From Patagioenas fasciata (taxonomy: Eukaryota; Chordata; Aves; Columbiformes; Columbidae): DNA of 64,000 nucleotides. A model generated the notes under the pieces. That model saw nothing but the letters and a program-made list of their open reading frames with translations. It ran no database searches and had not been told where the DNA came from. Position 1 is the stretch's first letter, and every line of letters starts with the position of its first letter. The DNA lies in contig NW_027288510.1 in assembly GCF_037038585.1 (NCBI RefSeq), positions 3,725,001 to 3,789,000 on the forward strand, given 5' to 3'. This document shows, one piece after another, positions 1-9,830 of the stretch. The position numbers and the translations under genes are program-made.

Positions 1-974
1 GTCATACTCTCTCCCTACTGTTTCCAGCTTTGCAGGGAAAAATATCAGAATAATTGAAAATCATACTGCCTGTCTCTCACGACGCGGCAGGAATGATACC
101 AAGTTCCTAGGAACATGAGTAGGTGTGCAGAGACACGGGAAGTTGGTCCTCATATGTCCTCAAATGCTTCTTGAGTGGATCTTTGGTGGTACTGTGGGAA
201 GATGACACTTCATTCCATTTTATCCCCCACTGGGAAGGTACCTGTGACGTCGTACAATTGGAAATTCCTTTTACCCTGGCATTTGAACCCTGTGATCCAT
301 CAGGGCAACAGAAAAAGGAGTTGAGGGCTTTCCTCTGATGACAGGGTTTATTTCAATTAGATTGGGGTCCCCAGAGGAGTCCCCAAGGAACACAAAGCAA
401 GAAGTCAAGTTAGCTGCGGGTTCTGAGTCCTTTTTGTTTTGGTAGGTAACTACAAACAAGAATGTAGACGGGATAAATAACATTTATTTATAAGTTATAC
501 TAGACAAGCAGTTAAAGGAATCACCAAGCAATTAGATGCTACTAGTAGAATGGCATGGGAAAATAACATGGTCCCAGATAGGATGTTGGCAGAAAAAGGT
601 GATATATGTCTAACCACAGCTTCAGCAGAAGAATTGGCTGAGAATTCAGGTGTAGATAGTCCACTCATGGGATTGTTAGAATCTTGGTTTGGAATATTGA
701 GAGAAATTACTTCTTTAATCGAAGTAACAGAAGCACTGATTTCTATAGCGTGCTACATCATTGCGTGTCTGCGAGGACTTGTTCAACACCTTATTGGACA
801 GCTCTATCAAAGCAAGTGCCTTTAGGGCCACTGCCATGCTCAGATAAAATGATCCTGCTAAAAGAACAAGAAGAAAGAAAGAACAGCAAATGCATAACTC
901 CAGAAGAAAAACGTGAAATCGTGTTGTCTAGGCTTGAAGCCACCTATACAACTGTATCATAAGAAAATGCAAAA
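1..974 (+). pseudogene. Endogenous retrovirus env fragment, copy A (SU end and TM)
   Basis: This is the 3' part of a degraded gamma-type retroviral envelope gene, cut by the window edge. Surface-subunit-like sequence is open at 123-338. Transmembrane-subunit sequence is open at 550-825 and includes a hydrophobic span (around IACYIIACLRG) followed by a short tail. The cytoplasmic-tail-like reading continues in another frame to 962, so the 3' end carries a frame change, and stops separate the SU and TM parts. It repeats at 4133-5115 and 10502-11484 with few differences. Copy A alone lacks 21 bp near position 50. Family assignment rests on recognising gamma-type Env features, not on a search. 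It is non-functional as it stands. Confidence 0.75.
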
Positions 975-1835
975 CCTCCTCCATTTCAGTCCTGCAGCTC
1001 AGCACTAGTTTTTCCTCTTCCCTCCCTTTGTCCTGCTCCCTTTGCTTTCTCCCTTTGTTCCATATCCTTCTGCACAAAACCACCGTGACTCAGCCTAAGT
1101 AGATCTGCCGCTTATTCTTTTGTACTGCCAGCAGATTGTGGAAGTAGAGTATAAAACCCATCCTTATGGAGAGATCTTTGCATTTTAGGCTTAGTCTAAG
1201 TGTCTCAAGTAGCCGGGGTTTTTGTTTGGGCCTAATCCATCAGGTCTGATGGCTTCCCTGCTCGTCTCCAGATGTATGTGGTAGAAAATATAAAGCAAGG
1301 AAACGTCCTTTGGCCCAGCCTTGCCTTATTTCCTTCTCATCCTGTTCTCTGTCCCAGCCTCTCTCACTGACCCCTCGTCTGGCTGCATGTCTCTTCTTTC
1401 CTCTCTCCTTTTCTCAAACTCTCCTGCTTCCTGGCTTTTGTCTTTCCATTCCTCCATTTCAGTCCTGCAGCCCGGCACTAGATTTTCCTCTTCCCTCCCT
1501 TTGGCTTGCTCCCTTCGCTTTCTCCCTTTGTTCCATATCCTTCTTTCCGACTTGTCTCTTGGAGACTTTTGGCCACGCTGGACCCAAGTCTGGGGATGTT
1601 TTGGAAACTTTTCCGAGGCCTCGCTGCTGACAGGGGGGACAGCAGGCAGTGACAGGCCCGGGGCTGACAGGCTCCCCCTCCCCTAGGGGGCGCTCGGCTG
1701 CCACACCCAGCTGACATAGAACCTTTGTCACAATGCCCGCTACCGTGGGGAGGATGCGGGCACTCTGCGGGTGACAGGGACACAGCAGGACTTGGTGTCA
1801 GCTCAGCAATTTCTGAGTTCCCCAAAGAAGCTGAA
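975..1835 (+). mobile_element. LTR-like region of the plus-strand ERV, copy A
   Basis: This non-coding stretch directly follows env, where the 3' LTR belongs. A 94-bp pyrimidine-rich repeat occurs twice (978-1071 and 1451-1544). A promoter-like segment (1071-1201) has an AP-1 site (TGACTCA, 1086-1092) and a TATA box (TATAAAA, 1150-1156). The block matches 5128-5988 and 11497-12357, and the match ends at 1835. The exact TG...CA ends and target-site duplications were not resolved, so 'LTR' is inferred from position and promoter content. Confidence 0.65.
1150..1156 (+). promoter_or_regulatory. TATA box of plus-strand LTR (copy A, first promoter)
   Basis: TATAAAA lies 58 bp downstream of an AP-1 motif (1086-1092). 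The same pair is conserved in copies B (TATA 5303-5309) and C (11672-11678). A start site would be expected near 1175-1185. Activity is not shown by the sequence. Confidence 0.55.
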
Positions 1836-2081
1836 CTCTGCAAATTGCTGCTGTTGTTCTTGAAATGACGTCATCAGGTGGGTGTTTTGGTGTAATACGC
1901 TGAAAACCAGAGCAGAAGTGCTGAAATATTCCCATGGTATGCATGGTCTCTGCACCAAACCACCATGACTCAACCTAAGTAGATCTGCCGCTTATTCTTT
2001 TGTACTGCCAGCAGATTGTGGAAGTAGAGTATAAAAACCATCCTTATGGAGAGATCTGTGCATTTTAGGCTTACTCTAAGT
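1836..2081 (+). mobile_element. Second LTR promoter, present only in copy A
   Basis: This segment continues the LTR beyond the point where the other two copies switch to the minus-strand ERV. It holds a palindromic CRE (TGACGTCA, 1866-1873). Positions 1951-2081 are a near repeat of the promoter at 1071-1201, with AP-1 (1966-1972) and TATA box (2030-2036). Read from 1451 to 2081 it looks like a longer LTR. The upstream promoter looks like the same LTR with about 406 bp deleted, because there the pyrimidine repeat abuts the promoter directly. GC-rich DNA of another origin starts at about 2082. Confidence 0.6.
2030..2036 (+). promoter_or_regulatory. TATA box of second LTR promoter, next to the GC-rich wedge
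   Basis: TATAAAA sits in the repeated promoter segment 1951-2081, with AP-1 at 1966-1972 and CRE at 1866-1873. A transcript starting about 30 bp downstream would run almost at once into the CpG-rich segment. Confidence 0.5.
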
Positions 2082-3686
2082 AAGCGGGACTGGCGGGCAA
2101 GGACTGAACCGGACCGGACCGCACCGGACCGCACCGGCAGGGCTCGGACGGACCCGGCGTCCGGCCGCGCTCGCGAGAGGGTCGACCTGCCGGGGCAGGA
2201 GGGCTGAGCGTCCTGCTGCTTTTTACGCGGCCCCCCGGCAAGTTCTCGAGGTTGAAGGGCGTGCGATACGCTGGTCGCCCCGTCCCTCTTGTCCCGACCC
2301 TAGGGTTCGGCGCCGACGTGGTGTTTTTCCTCTCCGCTGCTGAGGAGCAACGACAGAACCCGAGGGAGGGAGGGAAAGGCGGGAACAAGGAGCCGGGGGA
2401 CGTTGAGGTCGGACGGTCGGAAATCACACACACACACACACACACACACAAAAAAACAAAAAACAAAAACAAAAACAAAAGCAAGGCTCTTCGCCCCGAG
2501 GGCGGCAGAGCACCGCCACGGGCCCCGGCGGAGAGGCGGTCACGGCCCCGAGCCCGTCCTGCTCTTCGAGAAGCGGCTGGATGACGGAGGCTGGGAACGG
2601 CGGGGCGGTTGGTCCTACGCAGGGACAGGATCTGGACGCGACCGAGCGAGCCTCTCGCGGGTGGCTGCGGGACAGTGTACGCGACTCTACGAGTCGAGCT
2701 TTTCGACCCTCGCGATCCGTGCACACGCTCGGCGAGTCCGTGTCTGGAGTTTCGGGGCTCGCGCGTGGCGTGGGGATGCGGGTTTCGTGGCGGTGTTTTT
2801 TTTTTTTTTTTGGTGGGGGTTTATTTCGGCAGGGGCGGCGGGGTCGTGGTGGTGTCGTCGTGCCCCCCACCCGCACCTGCCGCCGCCGCCGCCGTATAAT
2901 TTCACTTCGTGTTCCGGCTCAGACTGCACGGCGAGCACAAACACCCCCCACCCCGCCCGCACCCCAAAGCGCGGTCTCTCCCGCCCTCGCCTTGCCCCCC
3001 GCCCCCTCCGGCCCACCCGCGGGAAGGGCCGGAGGGGGTCGGCAACTGCGCGCGCCGCGCATGCGCGCTCTCCCCGCCGCCCGGCAACCGGCCCCCTGCC
3101 CCCCGCCAGGTGCCCAACGGTCAGTCGCTCGGAGTCAAGCCCGTCGGGCGGGCGGTCGCGGGGAGGCCAGCGCGGGAGCGTCTTGCCGATCGGCCGAGGA
3201 ACCCCGCGCGCGGGTAGGCAGGGAGGCAGGCGGGCCGGGACGGGGAGACGGGGACGGGGACGCGGACGCGGTGTCTCTATGCCTCCCCGGGGGGAGGCAA
3301 AGCCGCTGGCGGGGTCGGTTTCTTCTTCAGCCCGCGGCCGGGGCGGGCAGCGGGCCGAGGGACCGAGCGAGCGAGCCACCGAGGAAGAAGCGCGGGAGGC
3401 GGCAGCACGGGCAGGTGAGGGGGTCAGGCCTCCGACAGCGGGGCTGAGAAACCGCGGGACGCCCGCGTGCCCCCCCCCCCCGCCCCGTCCACCCCCCCCC
3501 CGCCGTCCACCCCGGGCACGGAGCCGGCAGGGACGCCCCGGCTTCGCGGGGGGGAGGCGAACTCGCTGGCGAAAGGCCGGGGCGGGGGGTGGGGAGGAAC
3601 TCTGGGCGGGGATGGGCGGCCGGGCTCGCTGCGGCGGACTGGGGCGGGCAGGCGGTGGTTGGGGCCGGGGAAGGCCGCCGCCTGTG
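2082..3686. promoter_or_regulatory. GC/CpG-rich wedge resembling a CpG-island promoter
   Basis: This is an abrupt GC-rich, CpG-dense block between ERV copy A and copy B, with no counterpart beside copy C. It contains a (CA)n run (2425-2450) followed by an A-rich tract, a T16 run (2796-2811), C-runs near 3472-3481 and 3495-3503, and a palindromic NRF1-type site GCGCATGCGC (3057-3066). A good splice donor context (CAG then GTGAGG, donor at 3415) follows a purine-rich stretch that could be a 5' untranslated exon. Open frames here are long only because stops are rare in GC-rich DNA. I recognise no protein. It may be a host promoter fragment moved by rearrangement, or part of an unknown element. 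Confidence 0.5.
2425..2481. repeat. (CA)n microsatellite with A-rich tail
   Basis: About 13 CA units (2425-2450) run directly into an A-rich tract broken by single C and G bases. It lies within the GC-rich wedge. Confidence 0.9.
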
Positions 3687-5115
3687 CTCTCATTGCCCCT
3701 CCTGGTACAGTGTTATTTGGAGCACAGAGTTTAGGGGATGGACAGTGAGCAATGAACGGTTATAGAGTTGCAAAGAAAAATGACCCTATCTAAAGGACAG
3801 TCTCTCCCAGGGTGTGAGTCTCTGCAGTGCAACCCTTTGCTAATTGCAAGACAGAGAGCAGATGATTCAGTAAGTGGGGTTTATGGATCACAAATAGACA
3901 TTAGTAGAAAAGATGCCCTGGGAAGGTTCAACATACATGGAGGTACAAATGCCTGGGTAGAGTGGATCAAATATATGGTGCAAAGCCTAAACGAGCAATT
4001 GCTATGCCTGTGCGGCAGGAAGGCCTGTGGCCCAAGTGGTACCCTTCCCTCTGGGGTGGAGTGAAGATTGACAGGGGATGGAGTGCGTCTTAGCCTTATG
4101 CCAAGACTCTACGGCATGGAGAAATAAGTCGTGTCATACTCTCTCCCTACTGTTTCCAGCTTTGCAGGGAAAAATATCAAAATCCCCCTGGCATTTTCAG
4201 GAATAATTGAAAATCATACTGCCTGTCTCTCACGACGCGGCAGGAATGATACCAAGTTCCTAGGAACATGAGTAGGTGTGCAGAGACACGGGAAGTTGGT
4301 CCTCATATGTCCTCAAATGCTTCTTGAGTGGATCTTTGGTGGTACTGTGGGAAGATGACACTTCATTCCATTTTATCCCCCACTGGGAAGGTACCTGTGA
4401 CGTCGTACAATTGGAAATTCCTTTTACCCTGGCATTTGAACCCTGTGATCCATCAGGGCAACAGAAAAAGGAGTTGAGGGCTTTCCTCTGATGACAGGGT
4501 TTATTTCAATTAGATTGGGGTCCCCAGAGGAGTCCCCAAGGAACACAAAGCAAGAAGTCAAGTTAGCTGCGGGTTCTGAGTCCTTTTTGTTTTGGTAGGT
4601 AACTACAAACAAGAATGTAGACGGGATAAATAACATTTATTTATAAGTTATACTAGACAAGCAGTTAAAGGAATCACCAAGCAATTAGATGCTACTAGTA
4701 GAATGGCATGGGAAAATAACATGGTCCCAGATAGGATGTTGGCAGAAAAAGGTGATATATGTCTAACCACAGCTTCAGCAGAAGAATTGGCTGAGAATTC
4801 AGGTGTAGATAGTCCACTCATGGGATTGTTAGAATCTTGGTTTGGAATATTGAGAGAAATTACTTCTTTAATCGAAGTAACAGAAGCACTGATTTCTATA
4901 GCGTGCTACATCATTGCGTGTCTGCGAGGACTTGTTCAACACCTTATTGGACAGCTCTATCAAAGCAAGTGCCTTTAGGGCCACTGCCATGCTCAGATAA
5001 AATGATCCTGCTAAAAGAACAAGAAGAAAGAAAGAACAGCAAATGCATAACTCCAGAAGAAAAACGTGAAATCGTGTTGTCTAGGCTTGAAGCCACCTAT
5101 ACAACTGTATCATAA
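3687..5115 (+). pseudogene. ERV env fragment, copy B (SU and TM)
   Basis: This is a degraded gamma-type envelope sequence. SU-like readings appear in several frames (3768-4064, 4276-4491), TM-like sequence at 4703-4978, and the tail-like reading in another frame to 5115. It carries the same stops and the same 3' frame change as copies A and C, so the damage predates the duplication. The gene start is missing because the block begins inside SU. Confidence 0.72.
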
Positions 5116-5127
5116 GAAAATGCAAAA

Positions 5128-5988
5128 CCTCCTCCATTTCAGTCCTGCAGCTCAGCACTAGTTTTTCCTCTTCCCTCCCTTTGTCCTGCTCCCTTTGCTT
5201 TCTCCCTTTGTTCCATATCTTTCTGCACAAAACCACCGTGACTCAGCCTAAGTAGATCTGCCGCTTATTCTTTTGTACTGCCAGCAGATTGTGGAAGTAG
5301 AGTATAAAACCCATCCTTATGGAGAGATCTTTGCATTTTAGGCTTAGTCTAAGTGTCTCAAGTAGCCGGGGTTTTTGTTTGGGCCTAATCCATCAGGTCT
5401 GATGGCTTCCCTGCTCGTCTCCAGATGAATGTGGTAGAAAATATAAAGCAAGGAAACGTCCTTTGGCCCAGCCTTGCCTTATTTCCTTCTCATCCTGTTC
5501 TCTGTGCCAGCCTCTCTCACTGACCCCTCGTCTGGCTGCATGTCTCTTCTTTCCTCTCTCCTTTTCTCAAACTCTCCTGCTTCCTGGCTTTTGTCTTTCC
5601 ATTCCTCCATTTCAGTCCTGCAGCCCGGCACTAGATTTTCCTCTTCCCTCCCTTTGGCTTGCTCCCTTCGCTTTCTCCCTTTGTTCCATATCCTTCTTTC
5701 CGACTTGTCTCTTGGAGACTTTTGGCCACGCTGGACCCAAGTCTGGGGATGTTTTGGAAACTTTTCCGAGGCCTCGCTGCTGACAGGGGGGACAGCAGGC
5801 AGTGACAGGCCCGGGGCTGACAGGCTCCCCCTCCCCTAGGGGGCGCTCGGCTGCCACACCCAGCTGACATAGAACCTTTGTCACAATGCCCGCTACCGTG
5901 GGGAGGATGCGGGCACTCTGCGGGTGACAGGGACACAGCCGGACTTGGTGTCAGCTCAGCAAGTTCTCAGTTCCCCAAAGAAGCTGAA
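5128..5988 (+). mobile_element. LTR-like region of plus-strand ERV, copy B
   Basis: It matches 975-1835 and 11497-12357. The pyrimidine-rich repeat recurs at about 5131-5224 and 5604-5697, with a TATA box at 5303-5309 between them. At 5988 it is truncated against the minus-strand LTR, so the second promoter of copy A is absent. Confidence 0.62.
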
Positions 5989-6699
5989 TGAGGTGTGTTT
6001 AATACAGTAAGGTGTTACGTATTCATAATGACCCCAGGAACGCCTCTACATATTCATAACCTTTCCCGCTTCTTCTTAAAATGAGTCCCAGGTGATCATT
6101 TCCGTAGTCTCCTCCTTGACCCCTCCCTGTTGCACCTGCGCAGTGCCATCTGGTGGTCTTGAGGAGGGTCTTTGGATGAAGGCTCCTTCAGCCTCGTCAC
6201 AGTGACCTCTTTACCTTTGGCTCATTATGTTGAGTGGACTGGAACCCAAGCTGCCAAGTCGATTGAAATCAGACTGGTTCCCCCTTTTGCTGTAAATCTT
6301 CGTTATCTCGTCTTCTCAAGTTTACATCTAGGTGCTGTAAAACCTCTTACCTTGGCATTCGACGAGGTTCTGTTTTTTCTTAACATAATGGGTTAGTTAG
6401 TTAGTTAGTTCCCTCTGTCAGTTCCCTCCTTTTCGGGAAGGTTAGTAAATTCTTGTACTAACGTGATGATTCCCTATTTAACCTTTTCTCGGACCACAAG
6501 TAAGAAGGCTGCTTCGACAGGAGAAGACTTATCTTTCTCCCTCAAAGAACAAACAAATTCTCATGTTGAACAAAACATTCGTGTTGCTCTTCTGGGGCAG
6601 CTGATGACCGGGTGGCTGGTGCCCCGGCAGCAATGGCATCTGTTGGGCTGCAGCGGGAGCTCGCGCTCTTTGGCGTGGTGACCCCGCTCACTGCAGTTC
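5989..6699 (-). mobile_element. LTR-like region of minus-strand ERV, copy B
   Basis: About 0.7 kb of non-coding DNA lies just beyond the stop codon of the minus-strand env, where a 3' LTR is expected. It includes a (GTTA)n run (6391-6410). LTR ends were not resolved. It is repeated at 12358-13069. Confidence 0.5.
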
Positions 6700-7686
6700 C
6701 TAGCGCTTTCCTTTTGGGTTTCTTCTTCCCAGTGCGATGGCCAGGTCCAGTTTGGTGTTATCTTTTAAAATCATTAGTTTATACCCCGTTCCTTTTGCTG
6801 CCATTTCAGGATCTATAGGCATGCCTGAGATTTGCATGGCTTGGACTACTGAATGTATTAACCGAACAAAGCACGGGGTCATACGTGGCAGAAACAGTAA
6901 ACCCAGAAATGCACATACTATCATGAAGCCTATTTTCTTCCACCAGGCTCCCCCAAATAAGTTACCCCACCAATGGCTAGTAAGTATAGAATTCCACTTC
7001 TGTACTGGTACATGTGCAATGCGTTTTATCTCCTCTGCTATTTTCATTATGGCTTCCCCATCGTTATCTCTTTCCAAACAACACTCCGAAGTATTCAGTT
7101 TCCCACAGACGCCCCCCTCTCTTCAGCTAAAAGCCAATCTCACGCTCCCTGATTTTGGTACACTGCAGCTCTGGTCTGAGACAATTGTCTCGCTATGAGA
7201 TTCGGTGCCTCAGCCGTCTGGTTGCTTATTATTTCAACCACTGCTTGCAACCGAATAATTTGGTTTAGCATATATATAGGGGTACGGGATCCCCAGTTTC
7301 CATCTTGGGCCCATGTGGCTGGATCATAGTATTCAAATATTCTTTGTGCAGGCCATTCACCATCTTTCCAAGTTTGCATTCCTGCTATGGGGCATTTATT
7401 AAACTCCTCTCTGTTTCAAGTTTTGTCTTGCACTCCCCCTCCATCTGAATAGCCCCTCCTACCAGCTTGTGTAAAACAGATCCTCTGTTCTCCCCTAGGG
7501 CAGGAGGCAGAGCCTACAGCGAGTCCACCTTTCTCTAGGTTAGTTGCTACCCATAATTTCTGCCCTTGGATTTCACACTTCTCCAATTTTGTTCTATCAT
7601 AACATCCAGAATTAATACGAGTGTGATAATGTAGAACATACTGGGTTAGTCTTCCTATTCTCACACGCTCGTAGCACTTGGTACAG
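6700..7686 (-). pseudogene. ERV env fragment on minus strand, copy B (SU end and TM)
   Basis: The minus-strand frames read a second retroviral envelope of a different family from the plus-strand one. TM is open for 125 codons (7077 to 6700) and includes a hydrophobic span (around FMIVCAFLGLLFL) and a C-terminal tail ending in TAG at 6702-6700. Upstream, 7379-7140 reads a heptad-like TM ectodomain segment. Between them an in-frame TGA and a one-base frame change break the gene. SU-like sequence lies at 7664-7416. The copy is cut at 7686. Confidence 0.72.
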
Positions 7687-8197
7687 TGAGAGAGTGAGAG
7701 AAAATGGAATGCTCTTATTGTGGAAATGTGGGATATTTACCCCGAGGACGGCAACTGTTAGAAATGACTAAAGGAGGAAAACTCAATACACTTTGGAAAA
7801 TCAGAGGGGCTGAAAATATTTGTGGTGTTTCTTTTTTGTGGGGCAACTTGTTTAAATGGCAAAGGGGCGTGTAATTGGTAAAGTAGGAGGTAATGAGGTC
7901 TAGTTTTTAGTAAAAACAGAAGCTACCCTATCCCTTCTAAATTCTACCCTAAAAAGATCTAAAACTGAAGAAAGAGTTGTAATAAATGGGGTAGCAGGGA
8001 GGAAGGAGAGACAATTATGAATAAATTCCTATCTGTGATAATAAGAATTAAAAGTGTGTGGGGAAGGAATATATTAGTGGAAGATTCCCCAGCTTATTTA
8101 TTAGAGACAAACGTTTTACAGGCTCTGGGTGTGGAAGCACAGTTACTGCCTGGGGGGGTGATAAGGAGAAAATTTGAGAGCTATTCTATTACCTGGA
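7687..8197 (+). pseudogene. ERV gag (NC) / protease remnant
   Basis: Around 7702-7745 a zinc-knuckle-like stretch survives in degraded form: the spacing of CxxC is kept but the His and last Cys are replaced. At 7910-8019 a protease-like segment reads TEATLSLLN, where an active site would have DTG or DSG. The end-of-protease reading (around LETNVLQALG) follows in another frame near 8095-8140. Several stops intervene. It is recognisable only as a fossil of the gag-pro junction. Confidence 0.55.
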
Positions 8198-8405
8198 AGT
8201 TTGTGTTGGTTTTGGCCAGGGTGGAGTTAATGTTCTTTGTGGTACCTAGTATGGGACTATGTTTTTTGATTCGTGCTAAAAGCAGTGTTGATAATACAGA
8301 GATGTTTTTGGTACTGTTGAGCAATGCTTGCACAGGGTGGCCTGTTCTGCCTCCCACACTGCTCCACCAGCAAGTGGGCTGGGGGGAAGCGACAGCCAGT
8401 GGCAC
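8198..8405 (+). mobile_element. Partial avian ERVL-type LTR nested in pol
   Basis: This segment resembles a common bird LTR family, with its run through a tatgggactatgtttt-like core, an acagtgttgataatacagagatg-like part and a CC(A)CCAGC-rich end. It lies exactly where reverse transcriptase should be, between the protease remnant and RNase H. Target-site duplications are not evident. The family name is from memory of bird repeats. Confidence 0.5.
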
Positions 8406-8439
8406 ACTTATCTAAGCTCTTAGAGCCAGTGTCTTGAGT

Positions 8440-8966
8440 GTGTGCAAACTGCAGCAGTCACCGCTCTTCTGGTGAAAGAAAGCAGGAAATTAAACCCTGC
8501 TGCTTTCCTGCGGAGAGATGACAATGGGCTGCACCTCCTCATAGATGGGACTTCAGGGATAATTCAGGGGAAAAGACACAATGGGTGTGCCATCGTCGAA
8601 GGTGTGAGTGGTGAAATAAGAAACGGGCAGGTTACCTAATAACTGGTCAGCTCAAACATGCCAGCTATACGCTGTCAATCAGGCACTGCAAATGTTAGAT
8701 GGAAAAGAAGGTACCATCTGTAACGGTTCTAGATGTGCATTTGGAGTAGTGCACACCTTTGGGAAAATCTGGGAAGAATGGGGTCTAATGAATAGCAAAG
8801 GGAAAGAATTGGTTTGTGAAGAACCAGTTGGACAAGTGTTACATAATCTGATGTCACCAATAGAAGTGGCTGTAGTGCATGATGTCCATTGGGACATCAG
8901 AGGGGAAACTCCTTTTGTGTCAGGGGAGATTGGTTATCAGATGAAATGGCCTGAGAAGCAGCCTTA
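8440..8966 (+). pseudogene. ERV pol remnant: RNase H domain
   Basis: Two adjacent open stretches (8442-8639, 8692-8967), separated by stops, read a gamma-type RNase H. The first catalytic Asp is present (LIDGTSG). The catalytic Glu is replaced by Gln (QLYAVNQAL), and the next Asp motif reads NGS instead of TDS. It is therefore catalytically dead. No reverse transcriptase remains upstream. Confidence 0.7.
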
Positions 8967-9830
8967 AAACCTGAAGTGATAACTGTAAGTTATCTCACGC
9001 TTGAGGTCCTGGCCTCACAGGAAATTCCAGTTTTTGATGAAAAATAAGAAGAAGTCCTCCAAGAATTAGGAGCCAGGGAACAGAGTGGGAAATGGGTACT
9101 CCCAGATGGTAGAGAAATGTTAAATAAGCAAATCATGAGGGAGGTATTAGCGATTCTACATCAGGAGAGTTATTGGGGAACACCAGCAATGTGTGACGTA
9201 ATACGGGAATTTATACTATAGCCAAGCAAATTTGTGAAAGATGGGTGGTTTGTAAAAGAAGAAATAAAAAGGCACTTAAAAAGCAGCCTGCAGGAGGGCA
9301 GGGTCCAAGTTTACAACTCTCTCAAAATATTCAAGGTGATTTGCCTGTAGCTGGTCGAATTAAATACATACTAGTGTTGGTTGATCGCCTTGCCAGATGG
9401 GGAGAAGCTTTCCTCCTGAGCACTGCCGCAGCAGCAGTGGTAGCAAAAGTTTAAGAACAGGTGGACCTCCACAGTTTGAAACTAAGGATTTATTTCTCAA
9501 AAACTGTATACTCGGGTTGTCTTGCCTATCTTCTCTCAGGCACAAGGCCGTCTGGCACAAACTCTGCCTTTAGAGTTTGCAGCTCACAAGTTTCAGCCTG
9601 AAAACTGGGTCCTGGTCAAATCCTGGAAAGAAACGGAAGCTTCAGCCAGGTTGGGAAGGAGCATTTCAAGTTCTGCTGCTCACCGAGACAGTGGTACGAC
9701 CAGCTGAGAAAGGGTGGACTCATTAGACACGGATTAAAGAGCCAATCGAACCTCTAGAGGACAATGACGAGTGGCAAGTATTGACAACTGATGACCCCCT
9801 TCGACTAAAGAGACAGAGATGAAAATGAAA
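8967..9830 (+). pseudogene. ERV pol remnant: integrase with central deletion
   Basis: The N-terminal integrase part reads around 9085-9290, and the first catalytic-Asp region at 9300-9450 (VLVDRLARWGEAF). The C-terminal DNA-binding part reads at 9522-9707. Most of the catalytic core between about 9450 and 9520 is missing, and stops are scattered. It lies upstream of env copy C, as pol should. Confidence 0.7.

Larger units (their letters stand above)
3687..7686 (+). repeat. 4-kb duplicated ERV block, copy B
   Basis: This 4000-bp block is nearly identical to 10056-14056, at offset 6369 then 6370 after a 1-bp indel near 5999. It spans env(+), LTR(+), LTR(-) and env(-). On the left it abuts the GC-rich wedge. 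On the right it is cut inside env(-) and abuts plus-strand gag/pol remnants. Only scattered substitutions are visible, so the duplication is recent, has been homogenised, or is an assembly effect. Confidence 0.9.

Noticed and set aside
1310..1686. Open frames of 106 and 121 codons in the LTR-like region
   Set aside because: They arise from the pyrimidine-rich repeat (Ser, Leu and Pro-rich products), lie downstream of env in LTR territory, and resemble no protein I know.
2403..3734. A 443-codon open frame through the GC-rich wedge
   Set aside because: Composition is low-complexity (Arg, Gly, Pro), it crosses the (CA)n run and poly-T, and it ends in ERV sequence. Stops are rare in such GC-rich DNA on both strands, so the length is not evidence of a gene.
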